Below are positions 32,325 to 41,597 of a stretch of DNA of 64,000 bases, in pieces. How positions within the stretch are numbered: position 1 is the first letter of the stretch; every line of letters begins with the position of its first letter. Source of the stretch: Bin87 sp965203855. GTDB lineage: Bacteria > Chloroflexota > Dehalococcoidia > Lucifugimonadales > UBA3495. The DNA is taken from assembly GCA_965203855.1 (NCBI GenBank), contig CBDBDN010000009.1, forward strand, positions 248,001-312,000. The letters are read 5' to 3'. The notes under the pieces are model-generated. The model was not told where the DNA came from. It did not search any database and saw nothing but the letters and a program-made list of their open reading frames with translations. The translations under genes were made by a program, and so were the position numbers.

Positions 32325-33629
32325 ATGACGCAGCACAGCCAACTGGAGCAGGAACTGCTCGCCAAAGCCGCCCAATATCTGCCGGGCAGCAGCACCGGCA
32401 ACACGGATTATCCCGATGAGCTGAAATTTCTGGTGCGGGAGGGCAGCGGCGGGCGCGTCCGGGATGTGTCCGGCAACGAATATATTGACTGGCTGATGGG
32501 TTCCGGGCCGATGATACTGGGACACGCACACCCGGCGGTTACTGAAGCGGCGCTGGAAGCGGTAAGCCGCGGCGCTACCTTTTTCACTACCAACGAGCAG
32601 GCGGTGCTACTGGCCGAGGATCTGGTCAACGCCGTGCCTTGCGCCGAGCAGGTGCGCTTTACTACCAGCGGCACGGACGCCTGCTTCCAGGCGATGCGGG
32701 TGGCGCGGGCGTTCACCGGCAAGGAGAAAATCCTGAAGTTTGAGGGCGGCTATCACGGCACCAGCGACTACGCAATGATGTCGGTGTTTGCGCCGGCGTC
32801 CGGGGAGTTTCCGGAGGCGGCGGCCAACAGCGCCGGGATACCGCGCGCCATCAATGATTTGACGCTGATTGCCCAATTCAACGACTTGGCGACTACGGCG
32901 GCCATCATAGACGAGCATCGGGATGAAATCGCCGCCGTTATCGTGGAGCCGTTGCAACGGTCGCTGGCGCCGCAGCCGGGCTTTCTGGAGGGCCTGCGAA
33001 AGCTGACCCAAGACGCCGGCCTGTTGCTGATTTTTGACGAAGTGGTTACCGGATTCCGCCTGGCTTACGGCGGCGCGCAGGAGTACTACGGCGTTACGCC
33101 CGACCTGTGCACGGTGGGCAAAATAATGGGCGGCGGCTATCCGCTGGCGGCGACGCTGGGCCGCGCCGATGTAATGGCGGTGTATGACCGGGGCGCCGTG
33201 TCGTCCGACAGCTTTGTGGACCAGATTGGGACGCTGAACGGCAGCCCGGTGGCCTGCGCCGCCGGGCTGGCGACGCTGGCCGAACTCCGCAAAGACGGGG
33301 TGTATGAACGGCTGCATCGCATCGGCGGGCAGCTGCGGCAGGCGTTGGCCGAGGCGTGCGAAGCAGAGGGGTTTGCAGTGCAGAGCGTGGGCGAGGACGG
33401 CGTGTTTGACATTTACTTTGCCGACCATCCGATACGCAATTTTCGGGATACTCTGGCGGCGGATGCCGAGGCTCTGGACAAGCTGAACCGGGGCTTGCTG
33501 GAACGCCGGATTATCAAGTCGTGGCCGCAGAAGTTTTACCCGTCCATCGTCCATACTGATGCCGATGTTGAGGAAACCGTTGCGGCCATTCGGGAGGTTG
33601 CGCCGATGCTGCGCCGCCGCGCCGATTGA
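32325..33629 (+). CDS. Class III aminotransferase, glutamate-1-semialdehyde aminomutase-like
   Basis: A 434-residue PLP enzyme. Features are SGTDACFQAMRVARAFTG (phosphate binding), GYHGTSDYAM, the aspartate of LLIFDEVVTGFRL and the Schiff-base lysine in TVGKIMGGGYP. It resembles HemL, but the N-terminal and gate-loop segments differ, and no heme genes are near, so it may be a different mutase or aminotransferase. SD GGAGG is well placed. A TATAAT at 32247-32252 is a likely -10 box. Confidence 0.82.
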   Translation: MTQHSQLEQELLAKAAQYLPGSSTGNTDYPDELKFLVREGSGGRVRDVSGNEYIDWLMGSGPMILGHAHPAVTEAALEAVSRGATFFTTNEQAVLLAEDLVNAVPCAEQVRFTTSGTDACFQAMRVARAFTGKEKILKFEGGYHGTSDYAMMSVFAPASGEFPEAAANSAGIPRAINDLTLIAQFNDLATTAAIIDEHRDEIAAVIVEPLQRSLAPQPGFLEGLRKLTQDAGLLLIFDEVVTGFRLAYGGAQEYYGVTPDLCTVGKIMGGGYPLAATLGRADVMAVYDRGAVSSDSFVDQIGTLNGSPVACAAGLATLAELRKDGVYERLHRIGGQLRQALAEACEAEGFAVQSVGEDGVFDIYFADHPIRNFRDTLAADAEALDKLNRGLLERRIIKSWPQKFYPSIVHTDADVEETVAAIREVAPMLRRRAD

Positions 33630-33698
33630 CACTGACCAAGCAGGGGCAACCGCTTCCGGGATGCCGGCCTATTCCCGCCCAAAACAGGGGGTATCAGT

Positions 33699-34244
33699 AT
33701 GCTGATCAAAGACATCAATCGGGAAATGGGATTTGCCAGCCCGGCGACTAACGGCGTTATTGAGCCCGGCGAGGGCTGGCTGGGCTCGGTAATTCTGCGC
33801 GGCGACCCCGTCAAACCTACGCAGGATGCGGGTGTGCCGGGTGCGCTACTGGCATCCGGCGACTATCCTGTGCAAATCTGCGGGGACTTTGGGATGCTGG
33901 CGGCCCTCTGCCTGGCGCCGGCTTACTCGGCGTTTGCGATGGGGGACAATCTGGGCGGTTGCGGCAAAGTTTGGGCCGCGGCTGAATTCGCCTTGTCTCT
34001 AGTAGCGGAGAGCCGCGGCTGGCCTTGCGAAACGGAGGACGACCATTTTGACCTGCTGGAACGGTTGCAGGCCGAAAGCGGGAAATATGAGGATCCTGAC
34101 ATCGTTGCCGGCTACTCGTTAGCCGGCACCTATCGGGATGGCGCAGAGTACGGTTTTTTGGAGGATTATGTCATCAAGGGCGGGCTGCCATCGGTAGGCA
34201 GATTCATTACCGAACTGCTGTCGTATGTGCAGGAATCGGCATAA
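33699..34244 (+). CDS. Unknown 181-residue protein, first of a coupled pair
   Basis: A soluble protein beginning MLIKDINREMGFASPATNG with one cysteine-containing stretch (MGDNLGGCGKVWAAAEFAL) and a helical C-terminus. AGGGGG lies seven bases before the ATG. Its TAA overlaps the next ATG by one base (TAATG). No domain recognised. Composition is less GC-extreme than the metabolic genes around it. Confidence 0.6.
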   Translation: MLIKDINREMGFASPATNGVIEPGEGWLGSVILRGDPVKPTQDAGVPGALLASGDYPVQICGDFGMLAALCLAPAYSAFAMGDNLGGCGKVWAAAEFALSLVAESRGWPCETEDDHFDLLERLQAESGKYEDPDIVAGYSLAGTYRDGAEYGFLEDYVIKGGLPSVGRFITELLSYVQESA

Positions 34245-34630
34245 TGGACGAGCATGGCCACATTCGGGCATCGCTGCGATTTCTGCAACACGCCGGGCTT
34301 TTCAGCACCGATCAGGATGCCTTGGCCCGGTCGGAAATGCTGTGGTGTGCGGCGGCGCATAGCGTCAAGGCTTTCGCCGTGCAGCGGGAATGGCGCAACG
34401 AGAGCCACGACGACCTGTTTGAAGTCGCCGGCAGAATCAATGGCGAAATTGGGTATCTCGACGCCTACTTTCACTTCAATGCTGCTGGCAACCTGCATCG
34501 CAATATGTACCGCGGGTTTATGAATAGTCGGCGATTGGCCAATGATGAGGCTCATGTCATCTACTTCGTCAACCGGATTGCCGACGCCGTCAGCGCCTAT
34601 GTCTCGGATGCTGAAACGCCGCCCGGTTAA
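34244..34630 (+). CDS. HEPN/PaREP1-like small protein, second of a coupled pair
   Basis: A 128-residue helical protein. The central segment LWCAAAHSVKAFAVQREWRN with a following SHDDLFEVAGRI resembles the HEPN-like PaREP1 family (WGAAAHALKA...H..L), and a later RRLANDEAHVIYFVNRI helix completes the bundle. That resemblance is by eye and modest. As the second member of an overlapping pair it could be the effector of a toxin-antitoxin-like unit. A strong terminator follows. Confidence 0.5.
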   Translation: MDEHGHIRASLRFLQHAGLFSTDQDALARSEMLWCAAAHSVKAFAVQREWRNESHDDLFEVAGRINGEIGYLDAYFHFNAAGNLHRNMYRGFMNSRRLANDEAHVIYFVNRIADAVSAYVSDAETPPG

Positions 34631-34646
34631 TTCCAAAAAGAAAGTT

Positions 34647-34680
34647 AGACGGGGCGGATGGTGATTCATTCGCCCCGTCT
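34647..34680. terminator. Bidirectional terminator between convergent operons
   Basis: A stem of 13 bases with one G-T pair (AGACGGGGCG/CGCCCCGTCT plus inner pairs) lies between the unknown pair and sdhE. Flanking CTATTGT on one side and AACTTTCTTTTT on the complementary side suit termination of both strands. Confidence 0.75.
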
Positions 34681-34703
34681 CTATTGTCGGTTATGGCATT
34701 GGG

Positions 34704-35585
34704 CTAACGCCGGCCGCCAATCTTGATTTCCAGAGGCCCGGCGCTGACGATGTGCTTTTTGAGGCCCAGTTCGGCGGGAGACATTCCCATGGCCAGGCCA
34801 ATCAGCTGCGGCATATGCAGGATGGGCAGGTCGATGGCGCGGCGGGCCTGCGCGGCGGCTTTGGGCTGGAAGCCGTCCAGGTTGAGATGGCACAGCGGGC
34901 AGGGCGTTACCATCGCATCCGCGCCCAGGTCTTTCACTTCGGAGGTGTGCTTGCCGACCATCGCCATTGAGTTGCGCTCGTTGATGGTGAGGATGGGGAA
35001 GCCGCAGCAACGGGTTTTGCCCTCAAAGTCAACCAGCACGGCGCCGAGGGTGTCAATCAGCATTTCCAGGGACTGCTGCCTTTCGGGGTGGTCGGCGATG
35101 TCCAGCGCTTCGGTGGGGCGCACGATGTAGCAGCCGTAGAAGGGGGCGATTTTCAGTTCACCCAGCGGGCGGGTTACATAGCCGGACAGCCGATCCAGCC
35201 CGTAGTCCTCAATCAGGATCCACAGCAGATGCTTGGGTTCGCTCCGGCCGCTGTACTCCAAGCCTTCCTCGGCCAGGTGGGAGTTGATTTCGGCCAGATA
35301 TTCCGGGTCTCGCATCCGGTGGTTGGCTTGGGACATTACGCCCTGGCAGGTGCTGCAAATGGTGAGGATGGGCAGGCCCATTTGCTCGGCTTTGGCGAAG
35401 TTGCGGGCGTTGAGAGTATCGCCGAAAAGCTGGTTTTTTTCCTGTATGACGCCGGCGCCGGTGCAGGTCCAGCCGGGTATTTCCTCTAGCTCGATGCCCA
35501 GCCGCTGGCAGACGGCGCGGGCCGCCGGGTACAGTTCGGGCGCGCCGCCTTGGGAAACGCAGCCCGGAAAGAAAGCGTACTTCAC
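34704..35585 (-). CDS. HdrB/SdhE-like subunit of succinate dehydrogenase
   Basis: A 293-residue protein with two CCG (cysteine-rich) domains like heterodisulfide reductase subunit B, as found in type E succinate:quinone reductases and thiol:fumarate reductases. The second domain has the full set (YGCYIVRP, RCCGFP, CPLCHLNLD); the first reads PGC...TCTGAG...CSTCQG, with threonine in place of one cysteine of the CCG. It lies downstream of sdhA and sdhB and stands in for the membrane anchors, neither of which is in the cluster. The GTG at 35585 follows AGGAGG by five bases and fits the family start (KYAFFPGC), so I prefer it over the longer GTG start at 35657. Confidence 0.88.
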   Translation of the reverse strand: MKYAFFPGCVSQGGAPELYPAARAVCQRLGIELEEIPGWTCTGAGVIQEKNQLFGDTLNARNFAKAEQMGLPILTICSTCQGVMSQANHRMRDPEYLAEINSHLAEEGLEYSGRSEPKHLLWILIEDYGLDRLSGYVTRPLGELKIAPFYGCYIVRPTEALDIADHPERQQSLEMLIDTLGAVLVDFEGKTRCCGFPILTINERNSMAMVGKHTSEVKDLGADAMVTPCPLCHLNLDGFQPKAAAQARRAIDLPILHMPQLIGLAMGMSPAELGLKKHIVSAGPLEIKIGGRR

Positions 35586-35677
35586 TGGTTCCTCCTCGGA
35601 TTCCGTAGCGGCGGACGGAGTATCTGACAGCGGCTCCGTCCGCCGGGGTAATGCCACATTTGCGGCAGCGGGCCGGT

Positions 35678-36685
35678 TCAGCCGAAAGGCGTGTTTTCGC
35701 TGACCTGCGGCGCGGCCGGCTCCGGTTGCAGATTGCGGAACAAACGGCGCACCGCCTCTACATTCTCCACATTCTTATGGGCGATGGGCGGCATTTTGCC
35801 GCGGCGCATGGCGCGGAACGCGACCGGCATATACCCCATCAGGGCAATCGGGTTGGTGAAACCGCCTACCGACTTGATGGGCAGGCGGAGTTCGTCCAGC
35901 CGGCCGCTGTGGCCTACCGATTCGGTAAAAGCGTCGGTATGGCGGGCGCCGTTGTTGTTGTCGTAACCCTGCTGAATGGCCTGTTCCCGCATTGCCATAA
36001 TGCGATCCATAGGGGCGACGCCCTTGGGGCAAACCTGGACGCATTCGTTGCAACGGGTGCAATCCCAGATGCCGGCGGGTTCGCTGAGCGCCCATAGGCG
36101 TTCCATAGAGACGCCGTCGCCATCGCCGTCGCGGGGGTCGGCGGTGAAACGGTAGGCTTTGGCCAAGGCGGCCGGCCCCAAGAAAGTGGGGTCAACTTCC
36201 AGGACGGTGCAGTCGGACACGCAGGCGCCACACATGATGCAGGCCGTAACGCCGGAGAGATGCAGCATCGCATCATTGGATACGATGTATTCCGATTCGG
36301 GTTCCTGCCCCATATGCTTGAGATAGGGGTCAACGGCCTCAATTTTCTGCCAGAACAGGTCAAAATTGACGACCAGGTCTTTGATGACGGGCATCACGCC
36401 GGCGGGTTCAATGGTGATTACGCCGTCCTGGATGACGGTATTGGCGATGGTCTTGCAGGCGAGGGCGGCGTGGCCGTTGATCCGCATGGCGCAGGAGCCG
36501 CAGATGGCGCTGCGGCAGGAGCAGCGCAGCGACAGAGTGCCGTCATCGTCCTCGCGTATCTGGATCAGCGCGTCCAGGACGGTAGCGTTGTCCGCAATGG
36601 TAACGGGATAGTCTTGCCAGTAGGGGCGCCGCCGGGCGTCGGCCGCTTCCGGGTCCTGGCGTTTTACCCTGATGGTAACATCCAT
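35678..36685 (-). CDS. sdhB: Succinate dehydrogenase/fumarate reductase iron-sulfur subunit
   Basis: A 335-residue protein. The [2Fe-2S] ligands are C57, C62, C65 (CRSAICGSC) and C77; the [4Fe-4S]/[3Fe-4S] region has CIMCGACVSDC and CTRCNECVQVCP. It passes electrons from SdhA's FAD to the third subunit. The usual length is about 240; this protein carries an extra C-terminal tail of about 85 residues (from NGARHTDAF on) of unknown role. It starts three bases after the sdhA stop region, so translation is coupled. Confidence 0.93.
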   Translation of the reverse strand: MDVTIRVKRQDPEAADARRRPYWQDYPVTIADNATVLDALIQIREDDDGTLSLRCSCRSAICGSCAMRINGHAALACKTIANTVIQDGVITIEPAGVMPVIKDLVVNFDLFWQKIEAVDPYLKHMGQEPESEYIVSNDAMLHLSGVTACIMCGACVSDCTVLEVDPTFLGPAALAKAYRFTADPRDGDGDGVSMERLWALSEPAGIWDCTRCNECVQVCPKGVAPMDRIMAMREQAIQQGYDNNNGARHTDAFTESVGHSGRLDELRLPIKSVGGFTNPIALMGYMPVAFRAMRRGKMPPIAHKNVENVEAVRRLFRNLQPEPAAPQVSENTPFG

Positions 36686-36688
36686 AGC

Positions 36689-38377
36689 CTAGTACTTCCT
36701 CTCCTCGGGCGTCCATTTGGTGATGGTAACGGGCAGCTCGGAAAGCGCCGGGCCGGCTTCGCCTCTGGTCAGCACGATATGGCGCAGCCATTCCTCGTCG
36801 TTGCGCTGGGGGTAGTCCACGCGGAACTGGGCGCCGCGGCTTTCGCGGCGTTCCAGGGCGCCGGCGGCGATGGTGTCGGCGCAGTCCAGCATATAGCCGA
36901 GTTCCAGGGCGAACACCAGGTCGGTGTTGAAAGACTTGCCTTTGTTCTGCACCGGAACATTTTCGTAGCGGCGGCGGAGCTGGTGCAGGTCGCCGATGGA
37001 TTCCTCGATGCCTTCCTCGTTGCGGAAAACGGCGAGGTTGCGGTTCATTGAGTCGCCCATATCCTTGCGGATAGACGCCCAGCGGTCGCCGTTTTCGGGG
37101 CGGTCCAGCATTTCCTGGATGCGGCGGCGTTCCCGGGACAAGGCGGCTGCGGCGTCGAAGTCGGCAAAGGGGCGGACGCGCGCGGCGGCGGCGGCATGGC
37201 TGCCGGCTCTTTCGCCGAACACGATGGTATCCAGCAGGGAGTTGGCGCCCAGCCGGTTGCCGCCGTGGACGCTGACATTGGCGCATTCGCCGGCGGCGTA
37301 CACGCCCTCCAAGTTGGTCAGGCCGTCGATGTCGGTCTTGATGCCGCCCATTATGTAATGCATCCCGGGGCGGATGGGGATGGGCTCCCGGATCATATCC
37401 ACGCCGGCCAGGTCAATGCCGATTTCCCGGATTTGGATCAGCTTTTCCATAATCAGGGCTTCGCCCAGGTGGGTGCAGTCCAGATAGACGCAGCCGTTGA
37501 CGCCGTTGCCGGCGTTGATTTCGGTCTGTTCGGCGCGGGAGACTACATCGCGGGAGGCCAGCTCCATCATATTGGGAGCATATTTCTCCATAAAGCGATT
37601 GCCGTCCTTGTCGCGCAGATAGGCGCCTTCGCCGCGGGCCGCTTCGGAAATCAGCACGCCGCTGCCGGCCAGGGTGGTGGGATGGTACTGCACCATTTCC
37701 ATATCCATCAGCTGGCCGCCGGCGTTATAGACCAGGCCCATGCCGTCGCCGGTAACAATCAGGGCGTTGGTGCTGGGTTCAAAGAGGCGTCCGCAGCCGC
37801 CGGTGCAGAAAATGACGGTTTTGGCGCGGATCAGATGGAGTTCGCCGCTGCGGATGTCGAGGGCGATAACGCCGGCGGCGCGCCCGTCCTCCATCAGCAA
37901 GGCGGTAACGAACCATTCCTCGTAGCGGCGGACGCCGGATTTGATGAGCTGCTCAAACATTACGTGGAGCAGAGCCTGGCCGGTAAAATCGCCGACAAAG
38001 AAAGTGCGGGCGCGGCGCTGTCCGCCAAAGGCGCGGGTGCCAAGACGGCCATCGTCGTCCCGGTTGAAAGTAACGCCCATATGCTCCATATCAATAAGCG
38101 AGGCGCCGGCCTGGCGGCACATCACTTCGATGGCGTCCTGGTCGCCCAGGAAGTCGCTGCCCTTGATGGTGTCATAGGCGTGGTCCTCCCAGTCGTCGCC
38201 GCGGTCCAGCAAGGCGGCGTTGATGCCGCCCTGGGCAGCGTTGGAGTGGCTGCGGACGGGATGAACCTTGCTGATGATGGCGGTATTGGCGCCGCCGGCG
38301 CGCGCGGCGATGGCGGCGCGCATACCGGCGAGGCCGGCGCCGACGACCAGCACGTCGTGTTGCAAATCCTCTGGCAT
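36689..38377 (-). CDS. sdhA: Succinate dehydrogenase/fumarate reductase flavoprotein subunit
   Basis: A 562-residue FAD protein that oxidises succinate to fumarate (or the reverse). The dinucleotide fold VVGAGLAGMRAAIAA opens it; the FAD-linked histidine region reads RSHSNAAQGGIN; substrate residues lie in HPTTLAGSG, EAARGEGAYLRD and the late VSVHGGNRLGANSLLD. GGAGGAAGG precedes the ATG. Order sdhA-sdhB-sdhE on the minus strand indicates one operon, apparently lacking typical membrane anchors. Confidence 0.95.
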   Translation of the reverse strand: MPEDLQHDVLVVGAGLAGMRAAIAARAGGANTAIISKVHPVRSHSNAAQGGINAALLDRGDDWEDHAYDTIKGSDFLGDQDAIEVMCRQAGASLIDMEHMGVTFNRDDDGRLGTRAFGGQRRARTFFVGDFTGQALLHVMFEQLIKSGVRRYEEWFVTALLMEDGRAAGVIALDIRSGELHLIRAKTVIFCTGGCGRLFEPSTNALIVTGDGMGLVYNAGGQLMDMEMVQYHPTTLAGSGVLISEAARGEGAYLRDKDGNRFMEKYAPNMMELASRDVVSRAEQTEINAGNGVNGCVYLDCTHLGEALIMEKLIQIREIGIDLAGVDMIREPIPIRPGMHYIMGGIKTDIDGLTNLEGVYAAGECANVSVHGGNRLGANSLLDTIVFGERAGSHAAAAARVRPFADFDAAAALSRERRRIQEMLDRPENGDRWASIRKDMGDSMNRNLAVFRNEEGIEESIGDLHQLRRRYENVPVQNKGKSFNTDLVFALELGYMLDCADTIAAGALERRESRGAQFRVDYPQRNDEEWLRHIVLTRGEAGPALSELPVTITKWTPEERKY

Positions 38378-38451
38378 TGGTGTCCTTCCTCCGGCCGGGG
38401 CGGGTTAGGCTCCGGCTGTATGTGGCGCAATAGCGGCGCGCCGACGGGCGG

Positions 38452-39000
38452 CTAATTATCCCCCATAACGCGCATCGCAAGCAACAGGGCGGCTACGCTT
38501 TTGGCGTCCCGTATCGTGCCGTCGGCAATCAGGCCGATAATATCGTGCATCGGCGTGGGCACGACATCAATGAATTCGTCATCGTCGGATGCCAGCGATG
38601 CCGGCAGCAGTTCGGCGGCCAGGTAGGCGTACATGAATTCATTGCACCAGCCGGGGGCGAGGTAAAAGGCCGACAGCGGTTCCAATTGGCGCGCGGTGTG
38701 GCCGATTTCCTCTTGCAGTTCGCGGCGGGCGGCGGCTTCCGGGGTTTCGCCGGGTTCAATGCCGCCGGCGGGAACTTCCAGCAAGAATGCTTCGGCGGGC
38801 TTGCGGTACTGGCGCACCAGCAGCACATTGCCGGCGGCGTCCACCGGGACTACGCAGATGGACGGGGAATGTTCCACGATTTCCCGGGTGCCGGAGCGTC
38901 CGTTGACCAGCTGCACGGTATCTACGCGCACATTGAGGATGCGCCCCTCAAAGACGGTGCGGCTGGCGATGGTTGGTTCGTTGCGGGCGGGCGTAGTCAT
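38452..39000 (-). CDS. Nudix hydrolase, ADP-ribose pyrophosphatase type
   Basis: A 182-residue protein with the Nudix box GGIEPGETPEAAARRELQEE and the ADPRase-type context VEHSPSICVVPVD and LVRQYRKPAEAFLLEVP. It probably splits ADP-ribose or a related NDP-sugar to AMP plus the phosphosugar. It lies in the gap between sdh and nadK; together with NAD kinase this gives a small NAD-metabolism group. Confidence 0.9.
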   Translation of the reverse strand: MTTPARNEPTIASRTVFEGRILNVRVDTVQLVNGRSGTREIVEHSPSICVVPVDAAGNVLLVRQYRKPAEAFLLEVPAGGIEPGETPEAAARRELQEEIGHTARQLEPLSAFYLAPGWCNEFMYAYLAAELLPASLASDDDEFIDVVPTPMHDIIGLIADGTIRDAKSVAALLLAMRVMGDN

Positions 39001-39080
39001 AATGCGTTAGGTCGTTCCAATGTTGCCGGATAATGTTACTGGATAAAGCTGCCGGGCGGATGTTACAGAGCCGGGGGTAA

Positions 39081-39935
39081 TCAGCGGCGTTGCAGGCTGA
39101 AACCGAGCCGCTGGGTTAGGGTAGCCCAGAAGTAGTTGTGGTCATGGGCGCGCAGGAAGCGGGCGCGGTAAGGGCTGCGGGTAATCCGTACCCAGTCGCC
39201 CGGGGCTACCGGATGGTTCTCAAAGCCGTCCACGCTGATGATGGCCTCTTGCGAACCCTCCAGGTGAAAGTCCACGCTGCTGGTGGGGCGCAGCACCAGC
39301 GGGGTGTTCAGGCCGACATGGGACGCCAGCGGCGTCAGCACTACATCATCGGAGAGGGGGTCAAGGATGGGGCCGCCCGCGGCGTAGCTGTATCCGGTGC
39401 TGCCGGTGGCCGTGGCCAGTATGACGCCGTCGGCGCGGAAAGTAGAGACGGCGGCGCCGTCGATGACGGCCCGGACGGTGATGACGCGGGAGACGCGGCT
39501 GCGGGACAGCACAATGTCGTTCAAGGCGTGATAGGGGGCATCGCTGGGGGGGGCGCCGTCGGCGCCGCCCTGCCGGTAGAGCGACGCCGTCAGCATACTA
39601 TGTTCGGATACGCGCATACCGCCTTTGAGGTATTGGGGCAGCTGCTCCATAGCGTTGGGGCCGGTGAGTTCGGTCATAAAGCCGAGCCGCCCCATATTGA
39701 TGCCTAACAGCGGGATGCCCCGGGGCGCAATGGCGCGGTTGACGCGCAGGATAGTGCCGTCGCCGCCGATAGTAACTACCAGGTCGGTGTCTTTGGCGCG
39801 CCGGCCGAGGTCGGCGGCGTCCTCGGCGCGGAGGATCCAGCTGTTGTCGCCGAGGTTGAATTCGCCGGCGATGGCGTGGGCCAGGTCCAGCGCCTCGGGT
39901 ATCAGGTCATTGTAGGCGATGCCGACGGTTTGCAT
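39081..39935 (-). CDS. nadK: NAD kinase
   Basis: A 284-residue enzyme making NADP from NAD with ATP or polyphosphate. The GGDGT motif is in VVTIGGDGTILRV, the adenine-binding NE/D region is replaced by NDIVLSRSR, and the TGSTGYSYAAGGP loop and the LASHVGLNTPLVL stretch are conserved. I use ATG 39935 (MQTVGIAYND), the usual family start; an upstream ATG at 39971 adds a non-conserved 12 residues. It lies downstream of the nuo cluster. Confidence 0.95.
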   Translation of the reverse strand: MQTVGIAYNDLIPEALDLAHAIAGEFNLGDNSWILRAEDAADLGRRAKDTDLVVTIGGDGTILRVNRAIAPRGIPLLGINMGRLGFMTELTGPNAMEQLPQYLKGGMRVSEHSMLTASLYRQGGADGAPPSDAPYHALNDIVLSRSRVSRVITVRAVIDGAAVSTFRADGVILATATGSTGYSYAAGGPILDPLSDDVVLTPLASHVGLNTPLVLRPTSSVDFHLEGSQEAIISVDGFENHPVAPGDWVRITRSPYRARFLRAHDHNYFWATLTQRLGFSLQRR

Positions 39936-40001
39936 CGTAGTACGCTCTGCGATTGATTGCTCGTCAATCAATAATCAGTAATCAGTCAAATTATCAGTCA
40001 A

Positions 40002-41513
40002 TCAGCCGCCGGACAGCGCGGTTACCGCCTGCTCGGCCATAGTCAGCAGGGAATCCGGCGCAATGCCCAGCCATAATACGGACAGCGCGGCCAGTCCGAG
40101 GGCTACATTCACCGGCCAGGATGCGGCGATGCGCTCGGAGCGGATGGCGGGTTGCAGGAACATTACTTTGATGATACGCAGGTAGTAATACGCCGATACT
40201 ACGCTGTTGACGACGGCGATAACTACCAGCCAGGTCATCAGGGATTCGCCGGTGTTGACGGCGGCGGCGAAAATGTAGATTTTGGCGATGAACACGCCGG
40301 TCGGGGGGACGCCAATCAGCGCAATCAGGGCGAGGGCCAGGGTAATCGCCAGGAACGGGGCGCGCCGTATCATCCCGGCGTAGTCGGCGATTTCGTCGCT
40401 GTCAATGCGGTTGCCGATAGCAGCGATGGCGAAAAAGGCGGTCAGGTTGGCGGCAGTGTAAGCGGCCAAATAGAACAGGACGCTGCTGGGGCCAAAGGAA
40501 TCGGCGTCGCCGCTGACGCTGGCCGCGGCGGCCACGCCGACCAGAATATAGCCGGCGTGGGCAATTGTGCTGTACCCGAACAGCCGCTTGATATTGCGCT
40601 GGGCGATGGCCACCAGGTTGCCGATGGTCATTGACAAGGCGGCCAGGCCGGCCAGCAAAACCCACCAGTCGCCGCCCAATGCCTCAAATCCGACGTAGAA
40701 CACCCGCAGCACCAGCGCAAAAGCGGCGGCTTTGCTGGCTACGGAAAGGAAGGCTACCATCGGGGTGGGCGCGCCCTCATAGACGTCGGGAACCCACATT
40801 TGGAACGGGGCGGCGGACATTTTGAAGCCGAAGCCGACCAGCAGCAGCGCCATCGCCAACAGGATGGCCGGGCTGCCGAAAGGAAAGAGTCCGCTCAGCG
40901 AACTGCCGGCCAGCACAACGGTGATTTCATCCAGGCGGGTGCTGCCGGTGAACCCGTAAATCAGCGCCATGCCGTAGAGCATCACTGCGCTGCTGACGGC
41001 GCCGACGATGAGGAACTTCATGCCGGCTTCGCTGGAGCGTCCGTTAGGCAGGAACGCCGCCAACGCCGCCAACGGCAGGGTGGTCAACTCCAGGGCGATG
41101 TACATGGTAATCAGCTCGCTGGCGGAGGCCATCAGCATCATTCCGGTGGCCGACAGCAGCAGCAAGGCGAAATACTCGCCCTGCAAGCGGGGCATCCGCT
41201 GCACATAGTCGCGGGATGCCAGAATTACCAGTGCGGCGGCGGCCAGTATCAGAAAGTTGAAAAAGAGGGAGAAACGGTCGATGGACAGGGTGTAGAGGAC
41301 GACGGATCCCTCGGCGGCCAGGCTGGCGGCGCCGCTGTCGGCCAACCGCACGGCCTGCCATGCGCTTAACGCCGCCGGGGCCGCCAGCCCGACCAGCGAC
41401 ACGCTTACGAGCAGTCCGGTGCGCCGGGTTACCAGGTCAACTACGATGACCAAGAGCGCCAGCCCGGCCAGCGCGAGCAGCGGGGAAATCAGGTAAATGT
41501 CGTAAGCGGTCAT
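40002..41513 (-). CDS. nuoN: NADH-quinone oxidoreductase subunit N
   Basis: A 503-residue antiporter-like membrane subunit of complex I, all transmembrane helices (many by eye), with the proton-channel lysine/glutamate regions in MYIALELTTLPLAALAAF and AAPFQMWVPDVYEGAPTP. It ends the nuo cluster. It is one of the three Mrp-like proton-pumping subunits. Length is normal. Confidence 0.96.
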   Translation of the reverse strand: MTAYDIYLISPLLALAGLALLVIVVDLVTRRTGLLVSVSLVGLAAPAALSAWQAVRLADSGAASLAAEGSVVLYTLSIDRFSLFFNFLILAAAALVILASRDYVQRMPRLQGEYFALLLLSATGMMLMASASELITMYIALELTTLPLAALAAFLPNGRSSEAGMKFLIVGAVSSAVMLYGMALIYGFTGSTRLDEITVVLAGSSLSGLFPFGSPAILLAMALLLVGFGFKMSAAPFQMWVPDVYEGAPTPMVAFLSVASKAAAFALVLRVFYVGFEALGGDWWVLLAGLAALSMTIGNLVAIAQRNIKRLFGYSTIAHAGYILVGVAAAASVSGDADSFGPSSVLFYLAAYTAANLTAFFAIAAIGNRIDSDEIADYAGMIRRAPFLAITLALALIALIGVPPTGVFIAKIYIFAAAVNTGESLMTWLVVIAVVNSVVSAYYYLRIIKVMFLQPAIRSERIAASWPVNVALGLAALSVLWLGIAPDSLLTMAEQAVTALSGG

Positions 41514-41597
41514 AGCGGTTAGCGGCGGTTAGGTTTGGTTGGCGTCCGGTTAGCTGCGGCGGTTGGCGGGCAGGGGACTTGGCAGGATGGAGCAGAG

